Source: Mesorhizobium sp. CAU 1732 (GTDB lineage Bacteria > Pseudomonadota > Alphaproteobacteria > Rhizobiales > Rhizobiaceae). From it: a DNA stretch of 64,000 bases. How positions within the stretch are numbered: the first letter of the stretch is position 1; each line of letters opens with the position of its first letter. Under the pieces are notes generated by a model, which saw only the letters and a list, made by a program, of their open reading frames with translations, did no database searches and was not told the DNA's origin. This document shows positions 10,770 to 17,865 of the stretch, in pieces. The stretch lies in NCBI RefSeq assembly GCF_039888675.1, contig NZ_JBDQQR010000005.1, forward strand, positions 62,001 to 126,000, given 5' to 3'. A program made the translations under genes and the position numbers.

Positions 10770-10979
10770 TCAAACCATCAGCTTAAGCTGATGCGTCCCA
10801 CCTTGCTTGTCGTCCTCGAACGACGACAAAGTAACACCAATCAGCCGAGCTCCATCCCCTTTCCTGTCGGAAAGAGAGGATCGAGCAGGCTGCGCAAGAC
10901 GCCGTCCATCTCGGCGATCCGCGCGGACTGCCGAAGGTGCGAAGCACGCCCAACGAACGAATACGTCTGGAGGACTCAT
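10770..10979 (-). pseudogene. possible remnant of a DinB/Pol IV C-terminus
   Basis: On the minus strand the last residues ARLIGVTLSSFEDDKQ then QLKLMV-stop look like the end of Y-family polymerase IV proteins, which often close with RLxGV..S and QLxLF. Just upstream, in a second frame, the minus strand reads MDGVLRSLLDPLFPTGKG, which would join it after a one-base shift near 10855. Further upstream that frame is closed by TGA. I see no start or catalytic part, so this would be a fossil of about 200 nt. The assignment rests on memory of the family only. Confidence 0.3.
10776..10874. repeat. cluster of palindromes between helicase and TIR genes
   Basis: Three symmetric elements occur within 100 nt: a perfect 18-bp palindrome CATCAGCTTAAGCTGATG (10776-10793); an 8-bp stem TTGTCGTC/GACGACAA with a 7-nt loop (10807-10829); and a 6-bp stem CTTTCC/GGAAAG with a TGTC loop (10859-10874). 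They could end helicase transcription or act as binding sites ahead of the TIR gene. They also overlap the DinB-like remnant on the other strand, so part of the symmetry may be inherited from coding sequence. Confidence 0.5.
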
Positions 10980-11592
10980 GGGGCTGCTTATTGAAGATCG
11001 TGTCCGGGGACGTGCTCGTCAGGCCGCTGCTGCCGCGAAGCTTTCTGTGCATCACGTGCTGGCGCAACGTGCGCGGCTGGAGAAGCCACGTTACGACATA
11101 TTTCTCTCGCAGGCGCTGAAGGATGAGGAGATCGTGCTCGGTATCTACACGATCCTCACCGAGGATTTAAGGCTGACCGTCTTCTGCGACTGGATCGACG
11201 CCGGGCATTCCGACCATGCGGGAACGACGCCGTCGGACGCGGCTTACATCCGGGACAAGATGCTCGCGTCTACCGGGCTTGTGTTCGTCGATTCCGAGCA
11301 TGCTGTCGGCTCTAACTGGATGAGCTGGGAAATCGGGTGGTTCCATGGCGCGAAGGGACGCGTCTGCGTGCTGCCCGTTGTGACGGACGAGGCCGAGCAA
11401 TATCGTGGCCGGCAATATCTGGGGCTCTATCCGGTGGCGGAGGACGACGTGGAGCACGTCCTTCGGGTGTCCGTGCCGCTTGCAAGGGTCGCTGCCGGCT
11501 ACCCGCCTGGAACGCCACTCGGTCTAGCCACATCGTTGCCTATGAGGATCTGGAACTCGCTGGAAACGTTGCCACGCTATTTCCTTGGGTAG
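10978..11592 (+). CDS. TIR-domain protein (third TIR of the Thoeris locus)
   Basis: The protein has 204 residues. ATG 10978 is preceded by TGGAGGACTC, a good Shine-Dalgarno, so longer upstream starts are rejected. A TIR fold begins at RYDIFLSQALKDEE (about 38-51), passes the BB-loop region, and reaches SNWMSWEIGWFHG, where E118 is the expected catalytic glutamate of NAD-processing TIRs. A YLGLYP motif follows, which is shared as YLGLYH with the TIR encoded at 11599. The gene converges on that TIR gene with 6 nt between stops. It is inferred to be an extra ThsB-like sensor/cyclase feeding ThsA, but its separate strand leaves an independent role possible. Confidence 0.8.
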   Translation: MGLLIEDRVRGRARQAAAAAKLSVHHVLAQRARLEKPRYDIFLSQALKDEEIVLGIYTILTEDLRLTVFCDWIDAGHSDHAGTTPSDAAYIRDKMLASTGLVFVDSEHAVGSNWMSWEIGWFHGAKGRVCVLPVVTDEAEQYRGRQYLGLYPVAEDDVEHVLRVSVPLARVAAGYPPGTPLGLATSLPMRIWNSLETLPRYFLG

Positions 11593-11598
11593 CCAGGC

Positions 11599-12150
11599 CT
11601 AATTCCGCAGCCAGGCGGCAAGCTCGGTCGCTGTATTCTTCTTGTGGTCCAGGACCATCCATACCTCGCTTCGATGGCCCTCCAAACGGCCCCAGACGAT
11701 GCGGTGGTAAAGTCCAAGATATTCCCATTCGGCCCACGCCATGTCGTAGGCGGTCTCGGACGACGGGAACAGTGCAATGTTCGCCAAGGTCTTGCAGCCA
11801 TCCGCTATGCCGAGTTCCCATGGGACCCAACGGCTGTCCTTGCTGTTCTTGCTGGTGAGGACGACAAATTTCCTCGATTGCGAGATGCGCCTCTTCAGAA
11901 TCTTAGCAGTTTCCGCGCTTGTATACGGCGGCATCTCAGGATCGACCTCGTCGACATAGACACGAGCGCCGTGGTTCTCGAGCACTATCGTGGCACCGAC
12001 GACCAGATCCCCGTCCTTGCTTGAGTGGGAAAGGAAGGTTGCGCCTTCCGGGGAGCGGGAGGCTGCATTCTTCCGAATGGTCGCCTGCTCCGAGGCAGTC
12101 CTCTGGTCCGCGAAGCCACGCAGTTCTGCCGATGTGACGAACTGAGCCAC
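11599..12150 (-). CDS. TIR-domain protein, second ThsB of Thoeris
   Basis: The protein has 183 residues and a GTG start at 12150, 9 nt after the ThsA stop, so it is the third gene of the minus-strand operon. A TIR core begins at TFLSHSSKDGDLV (about 38-50), continues with VYVDEVDPEMP, and has the catalytic-site segment SRWVPWELG with E112. Thoeris TIR proteins sense phage and make a cyclic ADP-ribose isomer that activates ThsA; this is established for the family. Its TIR type differs from the ThsB at 13611, so the locus carries two distinct sensors in one operon. Confidence 0.85.
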   Translation of the reverse strand: MAQFVTSAELRGFADQRTASEQATIRKNAASRSPEGATFLSHSSKDGDLVVGATIVLENHGARVYVDEVDPEMPPYTSAETAKILKRRISQSRKFVVLTSKNSKDSRWVPWELGIADGCKTLANIALFPSSETAYDMAWAEWEYLGLYHRIVWGRLEGHRSEVWMVLDHKKNTATELAAWLRN

Positions 12151-12159
12151 GCGCGCTAC

Positions 12160-13608
12160 CTATCCGACCTTGGCCAGGCGATCGAAGATGGCTCGAACGG
12201 TGGAGAGGATTTTGTCGTCGGCCGCGCCGGCATCGGAAAGCACCCGGAGCTCGTCATCGGTAGGCCGTAGTGCTTTGGGTCCGGTTGCGGGTGTCGCCGA
12301 ACCAAGCAGTTCTCGGCTTATCGCCTCCGCGGCGCCGCCAAACGTACCGATCGGGAGCAGGAACGACCCGGCGGTCTGTGCAAGTGCAAACTCCTCCATG
12401 ACGCCACCGGCGACGACCTCGGTGCCTGCTTCCGACTTGATGCCGCCGAGGAACGTGACGATACCCGAATGGCGAGCCAGCTCGGCTCGAAGCGCGCGCC
12501 ATTGATCACGATCCGGCATTTTTCCAGGCAGAGGTTGAGGGAAAGGTCGTACAATCAACCGGCGGTCTATGTCCCAGCCACCGCCGGTCCGCAATGCGTC
12601 CATGAACCCCGCTACAGTCGCCGGCCCCACCAGAAGTCCGGCGCCCGAGACCAGATCTCTGCCGGTGTCGCCGACCATACGGCCGAGCTTCTCGGCAATC
12701 GCGTAGATTCTCGGTGTCCGGGAATCGGAGCGATCCAGTGGCCAGCTACCACTCACCCAAACCCGCTTTTCCGCCACTCGCTTCTCGACTTGATGAAGCA
12801 ACTGTGGGACCTCGTCATAGTCGTCGATCTCGACGGCGACTAATCCGTAGCGCCTCAGATCCTTGGCCCAGAGCTGATGCTGCGCCAGTCGAGCCTTGAA
12901 CTCGTCATCAGTCTTGAAATGGGTCCGTTTTGGAGGGCGGAGGATTGCGAAGTGTTCGGGCGGCGACTCCGTGAAACTCTCGCGGATTAGCGAAAGCACA
13001 TGCCGAACATTCGGGTCCGTCAGGCTGAGGCCCACGAAAAGCATGGACATGCTACTAAGATGCGCCTGCAACAACGGTAGGAACGCGCCACGTCGCGTTC
13101 GATAGAGCTCGTAGTCGTCGGTAGAGATGACCAGGTCGTCAAGCCTGTCGACCGAACCGTGCATCTTGTAGAGGCGCGTGGCTCCGGGTGTCGGCCTAAG
13201 CGCGAGATCCTTTGCTCCCGAGATTGCGTCGAGTGGCCGGTTGATACCTGCGAAGGCGCGCTCGACGAGCCGGTCGTAGTTGGTCGTCCAGATATGACGA
13301 ACGGGAAGGCGCGCGAGAATCTGCAGGGTCTCTGGTACGGCCAATTCCTGGCCAATCTCTCTTTTGATGACATTGCGCACGCCGGTTGCGTTGCCAGTTT
13401 CGAGGATATGCCACTGCGCGAGCGCGGCGAGATCGTGGATGTCCTTGGAATTGACGCCGATCTCTTCACCGATCTCAGTCAGCAGTTCCGTCCATGAAGG
13501 ATAGCCGGCAGCCATTGAGACGCCCGCACCCACAAACGTCACGCCGGCCCCATCGTGCAGCGAGGACGGGAACTCTTTGAGGAACTTAGTCCGACCTGCG
13601 CCCGCCAT
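12160..13608 (-). CDS. thsA: Thoeris effector ThsA (SIR2-SLOG NADase)
   Basis: The protein has 482 residues. The N-terminal SIR2 domain has the nucleotide-binding FVGAGVSMAAGYPSW (GAG at 27-29), catalytic N110 in TTNYDRL, and H150 in YKMHGSVD. These match the Asn/His pair needed for NAD hydrolysis in known ThsA. From about 287, a C-terminal Rossmann-like SLOG domain (RVWVSGSWPL, LVSGAGLLVG, GGVMEEFALA) is the expected sensor for the cyclic ADP-ribose signal. The start ATG is 2 nt after the upstream TIR gene stop. On activation it should drain NAD and abort infection. The SIR2-SLOG order plus flanking TIR genes make the Thoeris call strong. Confidence 0.93.
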   Translation of the reverse strand: MAGAGRTKFLKEFPSSLHDGAGVTFVGAGVSMAAGYPSWTELLTEIGEEIGVNSKDIHDLAALAQWHILETGNATGVRNVIKREIGQELAVPETLQILARLPVRHIWTTNYDRLVERAFAGINRPLDAISGAKDLALRPTPGATRLYKMHGSVDRLDDLVISTDDYELYRTRRGAFLPLLQAHLSSMSMLFVGLSLTDPNVRHVLSLIRESFTESPPEHFAILRPPKRTHFKTDDEFKARLAQHQLWAKDLRRYGLVAVEIDDYDEVPQLLHQVEKRVAEKRVWVSGSWPLDRSDSRTPRIYAIAEKLGRMVGDTGRDLVSGAGLLVGPATVAGFMDALRTGGGWDIDRRLIVRPFPQPLPGKMPDRDQWRALRAELARHSGIVTFLGGIKSEAGTEVVAGGVMEEFALAQTAGSFLLPIGTFGGAAEAISRELLGSATPATGPKALRPTDDELRVLSDAGAADDKILSTVRAIFDRLAKVG

Positions 13609-13610
13609 AG

Positions 13611-14087
13611 TTATTTCCCGGCAGCTCTAGCTGCCGCCTCGATCCAAGTCTCGATATTGTTGTATCCGTCGTTGAGGACCCAGTCGTAGTTTGCATAGAG
13701 CGTATTCATCCTCCGCTCCCCAACCGAAAAGTAGGACAGTGGATTGGTGCCTGGGACGTCAGCGCCGGTCTGCGGATGCCTGATGTTATGGATGTCGATC
13801 GCCAGAAGCCCCTTGCCCAGCTCGAAGCTTCGTTTGATTTCGTGCTGGACCCATGGTCGATGATAGGTCTCGGCGCCATAGAGGACGACAGTAACCGATG
13901 TCCCCGCCAGTTGCTGCTCGATCCACTTTTCGATACCGCCAGCGCGGCGCTTGACTTCCTCGAATTCAGCCTTGTCGTAGAACGGAGTTGCCTCACCATT
14001 TCGACGGACGACCCAAGAGTTACGGACCTGCATCACGCGATGCACATCGCGATCGTAGTGGAAGCTGAAGAATACCTTTCGCGTCAA
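13611..14087 (-). CDS. thsB: Thoeris TIR protein ThsB (MTH538/DUF1863 type)
   Basis: This TIR-like protein of about 158 residues begins RKVFFSFHYDRDVHRV and continues VRNSWVV, a hallmark of ThsB. The segment YHRPWVQHEIKRSFE carries the conserved Glu. It is the first gene of the operon. The sequence GGAGGA (14092-14097) decides the start: TTG 14087 has the right spacing and gives the usual family N-terminus, while ATG 14090 is too close. ATG 14105 lies upstream of the Shine-Dalgarno and would add six residues. It should sense infection and produce the cyclic nucleotide for ThsA. Confidence 0.88.
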   Translation of the reverse strand: MTRKVFFSFHYDRDVHRVMQVRNSWVVRRNGEATPFYDKAEFEEVKRRAGGIEKWIEQQLAGTSVTVVLYGAETYHRPWVQHEIKRSFELGKGLLAIDIHNIRHPQTGADVPGTNPLSYFSVGERRMNTLYANYDWVLNDGYNNIETWIEAAARAAGK

Positions 14088-14105
14088 CATATCCTCCTGA
14101 GTCAT

Positions 14106-14519
14106 AAAACAATGGAAATTGCGAGTAGAAATCGCTCGTTCTCATTGAGCGCTAGATCGACCTAGAATAATAGCGAATACATCTCTTATTACGCGTGTGG
14201 ATCGGTCGGACACATTTTTCCTCCGAAATCGACGAAATCGGTACTCGGTGCTGCGCAACACGACGCGGCGAGCGCATCGAATCAAGCAGATATCAATGTC
14301 CGTTATGGCGCAACCGCGCATGTGCCGTGCGGACACTCCGACACCCGACTTCCAAGAGGTGGCTACGCTTCACTCAACAGCCGATCCGAGACGCGTTGCT
14401 GCCGAAACTGATTGGCTAGGTAAATGGCAGTCTTTCCGGCGGGCCGTTTGAAATCTGTCAGTCCGTTTCTCACCCCGTTGGGAAGTCTCGTCTATACATC
14501 AATGCAAATTGCGGGATCG
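14106..14519. other. gene-free boundary between defence island and conjugative backbone
   Basis: About 400 nt without a credible gene on either strand. It is less GC-rich than either side and must hold the promoter of the Thoeris operon. I see no integrase, tRNA or clear att-like direct repeat. Confidence 0.5.
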
Positions 14520-14572
14520 AGGCTGGTGAGTTCAAGATAGGCGTCGCCCTTTAGGCCGGGCTCTTGGCGAAG

Positions 14573-14608
14573 CCGAAGCCTGACGGTGTTCGCCCATACG
14601 GGCTTCGG
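14573..14608 (+). repeat. leader hairpin upstream of 14653
   Basis: The arms CCGAAGCC (14573-14580) and GGCTTCGG (14601-14608) form a perfect 8-bp stem with a 20-nt loop, 44 nt before the start of the next gene. It is the first of the inverted-repeat leaders that precede genes of the conjugative backbone. Confidence 0.55.
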
Positions 14609-14652
14609 TCCCTGACGCGAGGCCGGCTGCCGCCGGAGAGGAGACCTGGAGG

Positions 14653-14931
14653 ATGTTCGCTATCCTGAACTCCTGGCTGCAGCGCCGCCGTGCCATTCGC
14701 TGGCGTTGGCAGGCCGACGCGCGTCGCCTCGTGCGAGAGGATGAGCGGGGCGCCTATTACGAGGCGCAGCGCCTCGCGGCACGGGCGCTGGCCGCGGGCA
14801 GCGGTGCGGAGTTCGCCCATTGGGCCAAGGTCGCGGCGGAGGTGGCGCGGATCTCGCCGCGTGCGGACATGGATCTCGCGACCGTACATGCGATCGTCGA
14901 CGCGGAGCTGCGGCGGGCGGGCAGGCCTTAA
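14653..14931 (+). CDS. small conserved hypothetical protein of the conjugative backbone
   Basis: The protein has 92 residues and starts at ATG 14653 directly behind GAGGAGACCTGGAGG. It is basic at the N-terminus (LQRRRAIRWRWQADARRLV) and helical throughout, with many Ala and Arg residues. No catalytic motif or membrane segment is visible. I do not recognise a function. The good ribosome binding site and the position at the head of the plus-strand backbone gene row support it as real. Confidence 0.6.
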   Translation: MFAILNSWLQRRRAIRWRWQADARRLVREDERGAYYEAQRLAARALAAGSGAEFAHWAKVAAEVARISPRADMDLATVHAIVDAELRRAGRP

Positions 14932-15027
14932 GCGGTGTCACGCCGGGCGGCGCGACAAGGATCATCAACGGCGATGCCGCGGCAGCGCCCGGCGAGAATG
15001 GTTCGTTCGGGAGAGGCAGGGGACCAA

Positions 15028-15209
15028 CGGGAGCGGGCCAATCCCGCTCTTCTGCGATGTCTCTTGGTCCGGTCCCGGATCTTCCACGATCAACCCGCTG
15101 CGGGGTCGGCTACGCGGAGCGTGCCGCCGCTTTCGTCTTCGACTTCAGGGTGATCGCGACCGGGACAGGCCCTTCCGAGGAGCCATCGAGCGGGATTGGC
15201 CCGCTCCCG
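15028..15209 (+). repeat. 22-bp perfect inverted repeat in leader of 15224
   Basis: The 22-nt arm at 15028-15049 is the exact reverse complement of 15188-15209. The arms enclose 138 nt of GC-rich non-coding sequence and end 14 nt before the next start codon. Transcribed, this would clamp the leader and hide the ribosome binding site region. Arms this long and perfect are unlikely by chance, even at this GC content. Confidence 0.8.
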
Positions 15210-15223
15210 ATGGAGCCTCACCC

Positions 15224-15409
15224 ATGTCGAACGACCTTGATCTCGCCCAGAACGCCGCCTTCCAGCTCGCCCGCACCCTGATGGTCCCGGTCTCCCTGTT
15301 CGAGGTCGACGGCTCCTACGGTGTCCTGCCGGCCGACGAGCTCGACGGCGCCGATGTCACAGTGCTTTTCGAATACGATCCCTTCTCGGGCGCACGGCCG
15401 GCTCATTGA
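15224..15409 (+). CDS. small acidic hypothetical protein
   Basis: The protein has 61 residues and starts at ATG 15224, just behind the long inverted repeat. It is acidic and compact, beginning MSNDLDLAQNAAFQLARTL and ending with a VTVLFEYDPF strand. No known motif is seen. Its position in the leader-gene-leader pattern of this element and the clean ORF-like composition support it; the function is unknown. Confidence 0.6.
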   Translation: MSNDLDLAQNAAFQLARTLMVPVSLFEVDGSYGVLPADELDGADVTVLFEYDPFSGARPAH

Positions 15410-15452
15410 GCCGGCCTTTTGCTTTTCGGGCTGCCGCTTGCGAGCGGCATGC

Positions 15453-15533
15453 GGCAAGGGAAGCTTCGCCGCGGCTGGCACGGAATGGGCGGCGCAAGTT
15501 GCAAGTTCTCATCTTGCCAGCCGCGCCCTTGCC
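15453..15533 (+). promoter_or_regulatory. bulged long hairpin in leader of the TOPRIM gene
   Basis: Outer stem GGCAAGGG (15453-15460) pairs with CCCTTGCC (15526-15533). A 9-nt left bulge AAGCTTCGC (15461-15469) follows. The inner 11-bp stem CGCGGCTGGCA (15470-15480) pairs with 15515-15525, with no unpaired base on the 3' side. The same architecture recurs at 16582-16617. It is most likely a structured RNA element upstream of ATG 15625. Confidence 0.7.
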
Positions 15534-15624
15534 CCCTTTGCTCTTCGCGGCCTCCGGAAGCGGCCCCCAAAGACTGGGGCAAGGCAGAACAGGAAAGGCG
15601 GCCGCAAAGAAGGCCGGGCAAAAA

Positions 15625-16590
15625 ATGGAAAAGAAGGAACTGGAAGAACTGCGGGACCGTGTGAGTTGCGCCGCCGTACTGGAACATGCAGGCTTTGCGA
15701 TCGATCTGAAGGAAAGCACGCGCAAGGCGGTCAAATACCGGCGCGGGGGCGAAATCGTCATAGTCATCCACGATGGCAAGGGATGGTTTGATCCGCTGAG
15801 CGACGCCAAGGGCGACGTTTTCAATCTAGTCGAGCATCTGGAGGGCTTCACCTTTGTGGAGGTCCTCGATCATGTCGCATCACTTATCGGGCTCGTGCCG
15901 ACAGAGCCGGTATGGATGCGGCAGGCGCGGGAGAGCCAGCCAGCAGATTCCATCCCCGAACGCTGGCAAAACCGCCGCAAGCCATGGCGGGGATCTGCCA
16001 CCTGGCGCTATCTTCGCGATGAGCGATGCCTGCCGGAATCCATCATCCGCTCCGTCATCCAGCATGATCTTCTGCGCGAGGGGCCGCGTAGCTCAATGTG
16101 GGCGGCGCACAAGAGCGATGATGGCACTGTCACAGGCTGGGAGGAGCGCGGACCTGAATGGCGAGGTTTTTCAACAGGTGGCGCAAAAGTGCTACTCAGG
16201 CTTGGCCCACCCAACGCTTTGCGTCTGTGCGTTACCGAAGCCGCAATCGACGCGATGAGCCTTGCCGCACTGGAAGAGGCGCGTCCCGGCAGCCTCTATC
16301 TCAGCACGGGCGGGGGATGGTCGCCGTCGACCGAGGCTGCGATCCGCCATCTTGCGATGCAGGATGGCGCAGAGCTTGTCGCCGCCACCGACAATAATGA
16401 GCAGGGCGATCGATATGCGGAAAGGCTGGAGGCAGTCGCGACTGAATCCGGTTGCAAATTCGCGCGCCTGCGTCCGGTCGAAGACGACTGGAACGCAGAA
16501 CTGAAGGCAAAGGTAAAAAGAGAAAAAGGGGGAAGGGAAGAGGAGGAGGAATCCCGGCTGCCGCATGCCCGCCGTCCGCCTCAAGGGTAA
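15625..16590 (+). CDS. DUF3991/TOPRIM domain protein (primase-like)
   Basis: The protein has 321 residues from ATG 15625 (MEKKELEELRDRVSCAAVLE), the usual family N-terminus. The upstream open frame to 15406 is leader sequence and was rejected as coding. The DUF3991 part includes KGWFDPLSDAKGDVFNLVEH (about 52-71). The C-terminal TOPRIM region has LCVTEAAIDAMSLAAL, the acidic AATDNNEQGD, and a final DDWNAELK. Such proteins are common on plasmids and integrative elements and resemble DnaG/relaxosome-associated primases. Initiating complementary-strand synthesis after transfer is an inference. The Lys/Glu-rich tail runs into the next leader. Confidence 0.85.
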   Translation: MEKKELEELRDRVSCAAVLEHAGFAIDLKESTRKAVKYRRGGEIVIVIHDGKGWFDPLSDAKGDVFNLVEHLEGFTFVEVLDHVASLIGLVPTEPVWMRQARESQPADSIPERWQNRRKPWRGSATWRYLRDERCLPESIIRSVIQHDLLREGPRSSMWAAHKSDDGTVTGWEERGPEWRGFSTGGAKVLLRLGPPNALRLCVTEAAIDAMSLAALEEARPGSLYLSTGGGWSPSTEAAIRHLAMQDGAELVAATDNNEQGDRYAERLEAVATESGCKFARLRPVEDDWNAELKAKVKREKGGREEEEESRLPHARRPPQG

Positions 16591-16617
16591 AGCTTCGCCC
16601 GGCTGCGCCGGCCCTTG
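16582..16617 (+). promoter_or_regulatory. second copy of the bulged hairpin motif, leader of 16730
   Basis: Outer stem CAAGGG (16582-16587) pairs with CCCTTG (16612-16617). An 11-nt left bulge ends in AAGCTTCGC. Inner stem CCGGC/GCCGG (16599-16603 with 16607-16611) has a TGC loop. This matches the 15453-15533 element in order and bulge sequence but with a different inner stem. The TOPRIM stop codon (16588-16590) lies in the bulge. Flanking CCGTCCG/CGGACGG can extend the structure. Confidence 0.65.
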
Positions 16618-16729
16618 ACCCGGCCGGACGGAGAGGCGGCCGCGGGGAGGGGTCAGGAAGGCCGAAGAGGATGGTGATCCGCATGGGATGAACCGCGCTC
16701 CGGCCTGACGAGGCTGAAGGAGCCCGCCA

Positions 16730-17332
16730 ATGACCCTCACCGCCATCCGCAAAGTCTATCAGGGCGTCGCCGATCGCCGGCAGACGTTCCGCATGTTCGA
16801 TCGCCATGCCCAGAGGCCTGACCGCTGGCAGAATGACGACAGCGCACTCTTCATCGGAGAGTGGTTCGAACATCGCCAGAGCGAGCACGACTACATGCTC
16901 AACATCCTGCAGCCGCTCTGGATGCGGCATGATATGTTCGCCATGCGCGAGTTTCTGACGGGCAGCGTGACCAGCGTATTCTTCTCGCTCGCGATCGACG
17001 GAGCCGTTCGTCATTTCCACGGCTATTGCGATCTTGCCGACAATGGCTCGCCCGAGCGCATGAAAGCCGCGATCATCGAGCGGGAAACCCGGCCGGTACG
17101 GGCAATGACGCGCGACGAGCGGCTCGAGCATATCTGGAGCGCGACCGAGGACGGCTATCGCGGCTATGCCGATGAGCGTTTCCCGGTAACGCAGCGTGGC
17201 CAGCGTGTCGTGATGATGTGTGCATCCCGGCAGGCGCGGACCTTCAGGCTGCTCGACCAGCTCACCGATGCCGAGGTGTCGACGAAGCTACCGGTGCATC
17301 TGCGCTACCTTCCCGAACAGATAGCGGCTTGA
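16730..17332 (+). CDS. conserved hypothetical protein of the conjugative backbone
   Basis: The protein has 200 residues and starts at ATG 16730 behind GAAGGAGCCCGCCA. It is rich in aromatic and basic residues, with the segments HDYMLNILQPLWMRHDMF and HFHGYCDLADNG. No membrane span or recognised catalytic motif is visible. It is 14 nt upstream of the DUF3085 gene, so the two are one transcript. I do not know its function. Confidence 0.7.
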   Translation: MTLTAIRKVYQGVADRRQTFRMFDRHAQRPDRWQNDDSALFIGEWFEHRQSEHDYMLNILQPLWMRHDMFAMREFLTGSVTSVFFSLAIDGAVRHFHGYCDLADNGSPERMKAAIIERETRPVRAMTRDERLEHIWSATEDGYRGYADERFPVTQRGQRVVMMCASRQARTFRLLDQLTDAEVSTKLPVHLRYLPEQIAA

Positions 17333-17346
17333 GCGGAGGCGGGACC

Positions 17347-17748
17347 ATGCTGACTTTCCCGATCTGCGATGTGCGCAAGGTCATAGCGCAGGGTATTGCC
17401 GACGCTCTCGCCAATGGCGGCTTCAGCGACCCGCATCTGGGCCTGTCGGAACACGACAATTGCAAACCCGGCCTTTGGCTGGTTGGCGATCATGGGGTCT
17501 ATCTGTGCTCGAACGGCAAACTGGCCGAGGGGCAGAAGCCTTTGGTCGCCTATGCCGAAGAGTGCAATCCCGATGTCAACGAGGACTGGTGGGACGTCAA
17601 ACGCGCCACCTTCGGCAGTGACGACGGCGTGGACTTCCTCAGCGCGACCTCTCTTGAGGCGCTGTTTGCCGGTACGCCTGACGGCACGCATCTGCGCATA
17701 GCCTTCATGACGGAGTCGATGCAGCTCTTCATTGTCCGCAAGGACTGA
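17347..17748 (+). CDS. DUF3085 domain protein
   Basis: The protein has 133 residues from ATG 17347. The segments PGLWLVGDHGVYLCSNG and VAYAEECNP followed by SDDGVDFL are characteristic of DUF3085. The family occurs on proteobacterial mobile elements and its function is unknown. A DUF3085 RNA motif has been described upstream of such genes in comparative RNA surveys, which may relate to the structured leader ahead of 16730. The preceding gene ends 14 nt upstream. Confidence 0.8.
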   Translation: MLTFPICDVRKVIAQGIADALANGGFSDPHLGLSEHDNCKPGLWLVGDHGVYLCSNGKLAEGQKPLVAYAEECNPDVNEDWWDVKRATFGSDDGVDFLSATSLEALFAGTPDGTHLRIAFMTESMQLFIVRKD

Positions 17749-17865
17749 TCCGCTTCGCCGCAAGGCGTAGCGCAATTCCACCCTTTCCAACTGATCGCGT
17801 TCAACCAGCTTGCCGGCGCTCCGGCGGGAGGGTGACGCGCGCCTTCAACACAGGAGATATTTGAA

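Noticed and set aside
15406..15624. N-terminal extension of the TOPRIM protein
   Set aside because: The extension is made of hairpin leader sequence and lacks protein-like composition; family members start at the MEKKELEEL-type N-terminus.
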